Part shown: positions 31,635-37,616 of the stretch, one piece after another
Position numbering within the stretch: position 1 is the first letter of the stretch
Layout: each line of letters begins with the position of its first letter
NCBI RefSeq assembly: GCF_014647915.1
Contig: NZ_BMQC01000023.1
Span: 1-42,071 of the forward strand
Direction of reading: 5' to 3'
DNA length: 42,071 nt
From: Pilimelia terevasa
GTDB lineage: Bacteria; Actinomycetota; Actinomycetes; Mycobacteriales; Micromonosporaceae
The notes under the pieces: generated by a model
What the model saw: only the letters and a program-made list of their open reading frames with translations
Told to the model about the DNA's origin: nothing
Database searches by the model: none
Translations under genes and position numbers: made by a program

Positions 31635-32371
31635 GTGTCCATGATCCAGCCGTGGTGTTCCCTGGCCTCCCGGCGCAGGTGCGCGATCCGGGGCAGCGTC
31701 GCCGGCAGCGGGCCGGCGGCGAGCAGCTCGTCCGGCGTGCCGAGGTAGGCCCCCCAGTAGATGGACAGCTCGGCCTGCGGCAGCCCGGCGCAGGTCGCGG
31801 CCGGGTCGGCGTCGAGCATGACCACCACGTCCCGGGCGCCCGCGGGCCAGCCGGCCGCGGCCAGGCGCCGGGCCGGCGTGATGTGCACCGGCGCGGCCAC
31901 CTCGTGCAGCGCGACGCGGTGCCGCGCGGCCAGCGCCTGCACGCTGCTGATCCCGGGGACCACGTCCCACGCCAGGTCCCCGCCGGCGGCCACGGACTCC
32001 ATGATCCGGACCGTCGGGTCGTACAGCGCCGGGTCGCCCCACACGAGGATGCCGCCCACCTGGCCGTCGGCCAGCTCCGCCGCGAACGCCGCGGCCAGCG
32101 CGCCGGCCCGCGCCCGGCGCCACCGGTCCACCGCGTCGGGGTAGTCGGGCGCGGCGCGGTCCCGCGGCGGGTCCGCCACCGTGACGATCCGGTGCGGGCG
32201 GTCGCTGAGGAACCGCGCGCACAGCCGCCGCCGCGCCTCCGTCAGGTCGGCGCTGGCCGGCCCCTTGTCGAGTACGAAGAACACGTCGACCGTCCGCATC
32301 GCCTCCACGGCCTGCCCGGTCACGTACCCGGGGTCGCCGGCACCGACGCCGATCACCCGTACCGTCCGCAT
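31592..32371 (-). CDS. cobF: Precorrin-6A synthase (deacetylating), CobF
   Basis: The product has 259 aa from ATG 32371, with GGGGAGAGGG upstream. Tetrapyrrole methylase fold: VRVIGVGAGDPGYVTGQAVEAM at the N-terminus, GGILVWGDPALYDPTVRIME, WDVVPGISSVQALAARH, and a CobF-type C-terminus with SIYWGAYLGTPDELL. CobF methylates C1 of precorrin-5 and removes acetate in the aerobic cobalamin pathway. No other cob gene is near; only 103 bp separate it from the divergent gene, too short for a cobalamin riboswitch. Confidence 0.94.
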   Translation of the reverse strand: MRTVRVIGVGAGDPGYVTGQAVEAMRTVDVFFVLDKGPASADLTEARRRLCARFLSDRPHRIVTVADPPRDRAAPDYPDAVDRWRRARAGALAAAFAAELADGQVGGILVWGDPALYDPTVRIMESVAAGGDLAWDVVPGISSVQALAARHRVALHEVAAPVHITPARRLAAAGWPAGARDVVVMLDADPAATCAGLPQAELSIYWGAYLGTPDELLAAGPLPATLPRIAHLRREAREHHGWIMDTYLLRRSDAGSTGA

Positions 32372-32474
32372 CGCCCTCTCCCCGGCCGACGGCGCACGCG
32401 TCGGCGGCGCCAGTCTCCCAGCCGGGTCCGGCCCACCGGCGCCCGCCCGCCGGGCATCGGGCAGGATGCCCGTC

Positions 32475-33497
32475 ATGTCCCCTGTCATCGCCGAGACCAC
32501 CGGCCGCCTGGGCCACCTGACGCTGAACCGCCCCGCCGCCCTCAACGCCCTGGACGAGGCGATGGTCCGCGCCCTGGACGCCGCGCTGCACGCCTGGGCC
32601 GCCGACGACCGGGTCCGCGCCGTCCTCATCGAGGGCGCGGGGGAGCGCGGGCTGTGTGCGGGCGGCGACGTCCGGGCGCTGTACCACGACATCCGGGCCG
32701 GCGGCACGGGCGCGTGGGACTTCTGGGCGCACGAGTACCGACTCAACGCGCGGATCGCCGGCTACCCCAAGCCGTACGTGGCGTTCATGGACGGCCTGGT
32801 CATGGGCGGCGGGGTCGGCGTCTCGGCGCACGGCGGTGTCCGCGTGGTGACCGAGCGCACCCAGTTGGCGATGCCCGAGGTGCGGATCGGCTTCGTCCCC
32901 GACGTCGGTGTCACCCACCTGCTGGCGCGGGCGCCGGGCCAGCTCGGCACGCACCTGGCCCTCACGGGCTCGACCGTCACGGGCGCCGACGCGATCGCCT
33001 GCGGACTGGCCGACCACTTCGTGCCCAGCGCGAGCCTGCCCGCACTGCGCGCCGCGCTGACGGGGACCGACCCGGCCGACGCCGTCGCCGAGTTCGCCGT
33101 CCCCCCGCCGCCGGCCCCCCTCCAGGCGCAGGCGGACTGGATCGCCGCGTGCTACGCGGCGCCGACGGTGCCCGAGATCCTCGACCGGCTGCGCGGCCAC
33201 GGCGGAGCCGCAGCGGCCGCCGCGGCCGAGATCGACACCAGGTCGCCCACGTCGCTGTGCCTGACGCTGGAGCTGCTGCGCGGCGCGGCGGGCGGCGACC
33301 TGGCCGAGGCACTGGACCGGGAGTTCGCCGCGGCGACGGTACTGGCACGCGGCCACGACTTCGTCGAGGGCGTCCGGGCCCAGCTCGTCGACAAGGACCG
33401 CAGCCCGCGCTGGCGGCCGGCCACGCTCGCGGAGGTCGACCTGGCGGCGCTGCGCGCGGCGCTGGCCGGCGCGCGGCACGCCCGCCCCCGGGAGTGA
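32475..33497 (+). CDS. 3-hydroxyisobutyryl-CoA hydrolase-like (crotonase family)
   Basis: The product has 340 aa from ATG 32475; CAGGAT seven bases upstream suggests a leaderless message, and ATG 32466 is an alternative. Crotonase fold: HLTLNRPAALNALDEAMV, GLCAGGDVRALYHD (oxyanion hole), MDGLVMGGGVGVSAHG, MPEVRIGFVPDVGVTHLLAR with the catalytic Glu, and a long C-terminal region typical of HIBYL-CoA hydrolases (valine degradation). It may also act as a general enoyl-CoA hydratase. Single gene divergent from cobF. Confidence 0.9.
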   Translation: MSPVIAETTGRLGHLTLNRPAALNALDEAMVRALDAALHAWAADDRVRAVLIEGAGERGLCAGGDVRALYHDIRAGGTGAWDFWAHEYRLNARIAGYPKPYVAFMDGLVMGGGVGVSAHGGVRVVTERTQLAMPEVRIGFVPDVGVTHLLARAPGQLGTHLALTGSTVTGADAIACGLADHFVPSASLPALRAALTGTDPADAVAEFAVPPPPAPLQAQADWIAACYAAPTVPEILDRLRGHGGAAAAAAAEIDTRSPTSLCLTLELLRGAAGGDLAEALDREFAAATVLARGHDFVEGVRAQLVDKDRSPRWRPATLAEVDLAALRAALAGARHARPRE

Positions 33498-33531
33498 CGG
33501 TGGCGTGCGTCACGGAAGTGGGCGCTTGCAA

Positions 33532-33550
33532 TTAGGTAAGCCTTGCCTAA
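33532..33550. promoter_or_regulatory. Iron box (IdeR/DmdR1-type operator), orphan
   Basis: TTAGGTAAGCCTTGCCTAA is a 19-bp near-palindrome matching the IdeR/DmdR1 consensus TWAGGTWAGSCTWACCTWA at 18 of 19 positions. It is 35 bp downstream of the crotonase gene. No recognisable iron or siderophore gene follows; a lower-GC island begins about 145 bp to the right. Confidence 0.75.
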
Positions 33551-33693
33551 ACTAATGCCGTCGGGTGGGAGTTCGTCACCCGCGTCCCGTACGGCCGGGG
33601 CGCAGCGCGGTATCACGTGGCGATGCGACCGCGGACGGTCCCGACGGACCCCACCCGACACCCCACCGGCGCCTCCTGGCGGTAGGCGCCTCC

Positions 33694-33739
33694 GAGTTTG
33701 GGCAGGTCAGAGGAAACGCGCTCTGACCTGCCCAAACTC
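33694..33739. repeat. Perfect 19-bp inverted repeat at island border
   Basis: GAGTTTGGGCAGGTCAGAG (33694-33712) and its exact complement (33721-33739) surround an 8-nt loop GAAACGCG. It could be a strong factor-independent terminator, a mobile repeat, or a recombination site. Base composition drops immediately to its right. A weaker 7-bp hairpin GGCGCCT/AGGCGCC (33668-33690) precedes it. Confidence 0.85.
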
Positions 33740-33814
33740 TGATTTCGTTGCTACCTCGGATCTTGGTGTGTCACAGGAAGTGACATACGGGGTCGAGCTG
33801 AGCCAGGTGTGTGA

Positions 33815-34237
33815 CACATACCCGTCAAACAAACTTCCTCTGGCACGTGGCGCTGGCGTTTACATGTCGGCAAAGACGCCGATGGGTCCTGGGTCTGGCG
33901 TAGCGGTACCGAGAAGATCAGACGGGCGGCCGAGGATGCCGAAGAGGCGGCTCGTGCCCTGAGTGCCCACGGCACCATCGCTGCCGAATACCACGATAAG
34001 AAGACGCTCAGGGTCGAGAACAACCGCGTCATGGTTCGCCCGAGCGGCTACATTGAACACTCGCCCAAGTCGAAGCGTAAGCCTGTCCCGTTGCCCGATG
34101 TCGTGGTCAACATCCTCAAGGAACGTCAGGCGGTGGTCGAAGCTGCGACGGGCAGCGCGTACGTGTACGACGCTCGTCGGGCGACGTTGGCTGACAACTT
34201 TAGGGACGCTTGTTTCACATATGGTCGCCGGTGCTAG
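33815..34237 (+). pseudogene. Degraded tyrosine-recombinase-like fragment
   Basis: One frame is open for 140 codons after TGA 33812-33814 but has no start codon before ATG 34031. The N-terminal part (TWRWRLHVGKDADGSWVWRSG) resembles the DNA-binding start of phage integrases. The middle part (TLRVENNRVMV then EHSPKSKRKPVPLPDVVVNILK) resembles the integrase segment 'PKSxxxxRxxPLPxxVxxxL'. The catalytic HxxR and Tyr region is absent: the frame ends soon after DNFRDACFTYG. It is thus truncated at both ends. Identification is from motif style and is moderate. Confidence 0.45.
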
Positions 34238-34374
34238 GTCAAGCCCATCTTCATGCGGGGCGATTCGTTGTTGCGGAGAATTGAACGCATGACGACTCAA
34301 ACGATACTCGCAGATTGGTGTCAATCACACCTGAAAGTCATGCCTCGGTCTGCGAAGAATGCGCGAATCGCTAA

Positions 34375-34854
34375 CGCATTCTATCGAAATGGAGCGCCTC
34401 GACACTCAGCTCTACCACGTTCGTCGCCTCGGGCACGGGCCGCTACAAGTTGGAGGGCAAGGCCACGTTCGCCACCAACGCAACAAACATGCGCGGCATC
34501 CGGTGGAACAAGAGCGCAGGCACGTACATCCCGGGTAGTGACGTACGTCTACCGTCCGGCGCTGGTGGAACGCTGTCGGTGGTCGCCCCACCAACGTCCG
34601 TCTACCTGGTGGCGGGCGAGGCGGTCGAGATGCAGGTCTACCAAAATTCTGGCGGCAACCTCGCCACGGTCGCTGGCTCAGGTCAGGACACTACGATGAT
34701 CGTGAGTGCCGTCTGGGTCACTTGCAGCCCGCGCTGTCGGCTTCATGACACTTTGGTTGAAGCCTGGCGGACGACGGCTAGGGTCCCTCAGCGGTATGCC
34801 ACCCAATGGAGGGACGGGCCTAGCTCGTGCGTAGATACACCAAGCGTCCTGTAG
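34375..34854 (+). pseudogene. C-terminal fragment resembling phage tail-fibre / receptor-binding jelly roll
   Basis: The frame opens at 34375 after a TAA and lacks a start codon (first TTG is 34450). Residues STTFVASGTGRYKLEGKATF, then a region ending VAGEAVEMQVYQNSGGNLATV, show the alternating beta pattern of C1q-like or phage fibre C-terminal domains (TF...SGxYxvxgxxtF...VxlxaGdxVexqvyQ.sG). The domain seems to end near 34725 (IVSAVWV); the following 40 codons look like read-through. A structural gene therefore lost its N-terminal part. Confidence 0.5.
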
Positions 34855-35561
34855 GGGTGGTTGCCCTGGTAACGGCCATGGCGATGATCGTTCCGCCGAA
34901 CGCCGCGTCGGCAGCCGTGGTCGCTGAGAACCCGGCGTTCGTGGTCATCGAGGCTGGAAACGAGCCAGAGTCAGGCATCCCGGCGGACTGGGAGGACCCG
35001 GACGCGGTGGGTCCCGAGGGTGAGGACCTCCCTGACGAACCGTCGTCAGAGTTCGCCCCAGGGGACCCTGACTGTCGAGGTCAGTGGGTCTACAACCGTA
35101 AGAAGAAGTTCAGTGACCGGATGGGTCGCGTCGGTCCGAGCATTTCTCACTTTTTCGACAGTAAGGGTTCACACAAGCTTACCGCGGGAATCAACGGCGA
35201 GATCAGTGCCACGTATAGCGCGTCCGTTGCCGGAGAAGCAACTGTTGTCATCGCTACCTTAACCACCCAAGTCGATGCCTCAATCCAGGCCAAAATCGGG
35301 GTATCTTCCTCGATGGAGGTGTCGGTGGATGTGCCTGCGAAGCGTTGGGGTAATGCCTACTGGGGCCGTAATCGCCACGTCGTAACGGGCGAGAAGTACC
35401 AGATCGCGCACCGAACCTGTAAGAAGACCAACCGCAAGTTGTTCACCACCTACGTGTCTGCCCGTAGCAAGTCCATCGGGTGGTGCACGTGGGCTTCCAA
35501 GAAGTCGCTGGGGTCCCGCCCGACGCAGTGCAACGATGGTCGCCCATACTTGAAGGCGTGA
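34827..35561 (+). CDS. Secreted four-cysteine protein of unknown function
   Basis: The product has 244 aa from GTG 34827, with GGAGGGACGGG somewhat distant upstream. A signal peptide is clear: basic start, hydrophobic VGVVALVTAMAMIV and Ala-rich ASAA cleavage area (about 1-30). An acidic segment follows (about 40-80). The mature domain has four Cys (DCRGQW, RTCKK, GWCTW, TQCND), enough for two disulfides. The middle (about 115-170) has a long alternating Ser/Thr-hydrophobic pattern (GEISATYSASVAGEATVVIA, then QVDASIQAKIGV), as in amphipathic beta-hairpins. No family recognised with confidence. Its stop overlaps the start of a lipoprotein gene (GTGA). Codon use is lower in GC than the flanking genes, so it was probably acquired. 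Confidence 0.8.
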   Translation: MRRYTKRPVGVVALVTAMAMIVPPNAASAAVVAENPAFVVIEAGNEPESGIPADWEDPDAVGPEGEDLPDEPSSEFAPGDPDCRGQWVYNRKKKFSDRMGRVGPSISHFFDSKGSHKLTAGINGEISATYSASVAGEATVVIATLTTQVDASIQAKIGVSSSMEVSVDVPAKRWGNAYWGRNRHVVTGEKYQIAHRTCKKTNRKLFTTYVSARSKSIGWCTWASKKSLGSRPTQCNDGRPYLKA

Positions 35562-36010
35562 CAAAGTCTCGATGCGTCGTCGTGGTAGCTGGGTTGGTCC
35601 TGCTCACAGCATGTGGGAGTGACCCGGCACCCCGGCCTGCGCCTATCCCCACAGCGGCACCCACGGACGTGGCACCCACGCAGACGCTCCCGGCGCCATC
35701 GGCGTCGTTCAAGTCGTCAATCAAGCAGGATGACAAAACGTTCTGGATGTCTATCGGGGGACTGCCCACAAACAGCTACGCCGAGACGAAGTCTGAGCGC
35801 ACAGCGCCCATGACGTTCCGTTTGGAATGTGATCGGGGCCAACTCAACACGAGGCTCAACTTCAATGGGCAGCCTCGGTTTTTCCAACACTCGTGTGCGG
35901 ACGGCATGTTCAAATCGGATCTCGGTACAATCAAAACCGGCACCAAGGTCCAAATCTTTATGGATGGTACGGCGGGGACTTCTTACGTGGCGGACATGCG
36001 TTGGCCGTGA
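35558..36010 (+). CDS. Lipoprotein partner of the secreted protein
   Basis: The product has 150 aa from GTG 35558, overlapping the preceding gene by 4 bp. The signal sequence CVVVVAGLVLLTAC ends in a lipobox LTAC, followed by a Pro/Thr-rich tether (about 25-55). A small beta-rich domain follows (KTFWMSIGGLP, MTFRLECDRGQ, FFQHSCADGMF, GTKVQIFMDGT) with two Cys likely bonded to each other. Family not recognised. The overlap implies joint expression with the secreted protein; a receptor, anchor or immunity role are all possible and none is shown. Confidence 0.8.
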   Translation: MTKSRCVVVVAGLVLLTACGSDPAPRPAPIPTAAPTDVAPTQTLPAPSASFKSSIKQDDKTFWMSIGGLPTNSYAETKSERTAPMTFRLECDRGQLNTRLNFNGQPRFFQHSCADGMFKSDLGTIKTGTKVQIFMDGTAGTSYVADMRWP

Positions 36011-36193
36011 AGAGGGGCATTAAGGTCTCTGTCCCGCGCGAGGGGCAGGGGAGAGGTTTCAACTTGCTCGATGCATACCTGTGGGTGTTACACGAGTGTC
36101 ACAGCAGGGTTGGGGGCGCGGCCGGGTGTACTACCACCAGGTCTGCCAGGTCACGCGCGGTTGCCTGACCTGGGCAGCCCGGAAACCCGGACA

Positions 36194-36246
36194 CCCCCGA
36201 CCGGGTGCGGAGCCGGCGCAACCGCGGCTCCGCACCCGGTCGGGGG
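36194..36246. terminator. Strong terminator hairpin downstream of the trypsin-like gene
   Basis: A perfect 21-bp stem (36194-36214 with 36226-36246, arms beginning CCCCCGACCGGG) and an 11-nt loop lie 41 bp after the stop of the minus-strand protease-like gene and also close the island on the right. It serves transcription from either side. Confidence 0.8.
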
Positions 36247-36287
36247 GATCTGGCGGCGGCCGCAGGTGAGCGGCGCCGTCGGGTGAA

Positions 36288-37133
36288 TCAGGCGGTGGTC
36301 TTGGCGGCCTCGCCCTCCAGCAGGGTGATCGCAGCCTGGATCTTGGCGGTGAAGGCGCTCACCTTGGTGTAGTGACCCGGCTTGTCCTTACGGCCGCAGC
36401 CGACGCCGTGGCTGGTGATCCCGACCTGTACCCAGGTCTTGCCCGCGCCGGAGGCCAGCAGCGGGCCGCCGCCGTCACCGGTGCAGGTGTCGACGCCGCC
36501 CTCGGCCAGGTCGCCCGCGCAGATCTCGTTGTCGGCGTTCTTGCCGCAGACCTTGGCGGAGACGACGGGCAGGTCGACCTCCTGGAGGTTCCGGACGGGC
36601 TTGCCGCCCTCCTTGGTGCTGCCCCAGCCGAGCGCGCGCATGGTCTTCTTCGCGTCGAACGCCTCGTCGGCGGGCAGGACGGGGAAGCTCTTGGCCTTGA
36701 TGCTCTTGGTGAGCTTGACGACGGCCCAGTCGCCGGCGCCGACACCGCCGCCGAGCAGGTACCTGGCGCCGACGCGGCGGGTGCCCGCCTCCTCGGCCTC
36801 GGTGTGGTCGAGCTGGCCGATGTCGGCGGTGACGCCGGTGGGCTTGCCGCGCTCCTTGTCCTCGGCGAGACACTGCTGTGCGGTCAGCACGATGTCCTTG
36901 GACAGCAGCGTCGCGCCGCAGCCCTTGCTGCCGCTCTTGAACGCGACCGTCAGGTGCGCCATCCACGGGTAGGCGCCCTCGGCGGCGTCCTCGCCCCCGA
37001 CGATCCCCTGCGGGTCCCCGGTGGTGGCGGCTGCCGGTGCGGGCGCCGGGGCGTCCGTACCGGCGTGGGCGACGACGGGGGTCGCCACAGCGGCGGCGAC
37101 GGCGACGGCGATGATGGCGGGACGGTTCCTCAT
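36288..37133 (-). CDS. Secreted trypsin-fold (S1) protein lacking catalytic His and Ser
   Basis: The product has 281 aa from ATG 37133, with GAGGGG nine bases upstream. The signal peptide is about 1-24 (AVAAAVATPVVAHA). A short Pro/Ala propeptide leads to IVGGEDAAEGAYPWMAHL, the classic mature N-terminus of trypsins. The His site TAAHC reads TAQQC (Gln87). The Asp is kept in GDWAVVKL (Asp135). GDSGGP reads GDGGGP (Gly221). The primary-specificity Asp (Asp215 in VDTCTGDG) and the Cys pairs are retained. Both changes need a single base each (CAG for CAC/T, GGC for AGC). With two of three catalytic residues lost it should be proteolytically inactive but able to fold and bind. Confidence 0.92.
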   Translation of the reverse strand: MRNRPAIIAVAVAAAVATPVVAHAGTDAPAPAPAAATTGDPQGIVGGEDAAEGAYPWMAHLTVAFKSGSKGCGATLLSKDIVLTAQQCLAEDKERGKPTGVTADIGQLDHTEAEEAGTRRVGARYLLGGGVGAGDWAVVKLTKSIKAKSFPVLPADEAFDAKKTMRALGWGSTKEGGKPVRNLQEVDLPVVSAKVCGKNADNEICAGDLAEGGVDTCTGDGGGPLLASGAGKTWVQVGITSHGVGCGRKDKPGHYTKVSAFTAKIQAAITLLEGEAAKTTA

Positions 37134-37616
37134 TCTGTATTTCCCCTCTGCACGTCTTGGCGGGTGACCGGATCGGGTGCCCCGGGAGTGGCGCCGCCGA
37201 CCGGTGCCGACCATTCGTGCGTGATATCGGTGATGCCGGCAACTATTGACTGTGATGGCTGTCCGGCAGTGGCTGCACGGTAGGCGGGTCCGGGCGGGGA
37301 AATCAAATGCCTGGCCAGAGTGCAGGTGCTGTTTCGAGGAGTTGACGCGAGAAATTTGTGTGGGTCAGCGTTGACAGAGCCGAAACTCTCGCCTGAACGC
37401 GGCCGATCCAGAAGGATTTCCTGTGTCCGTGTCGCTACGCAAAGTATTGAAAGCGCTAAGGTTTCACACAGGAGCGGCGGAAAGTCCGGGGATAACCGGG
37501 CATTGCGCGCCGGGAATCCGGGACTCGTTGTGCGTTCCCTTTGCGTTCTCTTAAGGAATGGCGGCGAGGTGACCGGGGTCGTCGTTCAATTTTTGACAGT
37601 TGCGCGGTAGCGGCTC
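37134..37616. other. Intergenic region, 480 bp, no gene
   Basis: This is the gap between the start of the trypsin-like gene and the stop of the next minus-strand gene. It is lower in GC than its surroundings, has no ORF with coding character, and contains scattered TTGAC(A/G) hexamers (37342, 37371) without matching -10s. A LacI-operator-like core GAAAGCGCT lies near 37450. It presumably includes the promoter of the trypsin-like gene; I cannot place it. Confidence 0.4.

Larger units (their letters stand above)
33740..36190. mobile_element. Remnant of an integrated phage-like or integrative element
   Basis: This stretch is clearly lower in GC than the flanks and uses A/T-ending codons freely. 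It contains an integrase-like fragment, a phage-fibre-like fragment, and two intact exported-protein genes. Flanking genes on both sides are ordinary chromosomal type. Boundaries are approximate and no direct repeats long enough to be att sites were found by eye. The first 75 bp hold small palindromes (TGTCAC-aggaa-GTGACA at 33769-33785 and TGTGT-g-ACACA at 33808-33818) that could be old operators. Positions 36011-36190 hold no gene I can support. Confidence 0.5.

Noticed and set aside
32372-32474. Cobalamin riboswitch upstream of cobF
   Set aside because: Only about 100 bp between the divergent genes and no B12-box-like sequence; too short for the element.
30597-33479. 960-codon minus-strand open frame across hydrolase, cobF and crotonase
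   Set aside because: Overlaps recognised genes on the plus strand and is out of frame with cobF; no motif in it.
33555-33962. Plus-strand open frame starting with ATG just after the iron box
   Set aside because: It crosses the hairpin and the composition shift, changes character midway, and overlaps the integrase-like frame. It is unlikely to be the missing iron-regulated gene.
33860-34324. 154-codon minus-strand frame in the island
   Set aside because: Opposite to the integrase-like and fibre-like frames and without a recognisable motif; could not be supported over the plus-strand reading.
36011-36190. Short overlapping frames after the lipoprotein gene
   Set aside because: All under 95 codons, mutually overlapping, no ribosome site and no recognisable composition or motif.
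37440-37470. LacI-type operator (GAAAGCGCT) in the 480-bp gap
   Set aside because: Only one half matches a palindromic GAAAGCGCTTTC and no sugar gene or promoter follows on the plus strand.
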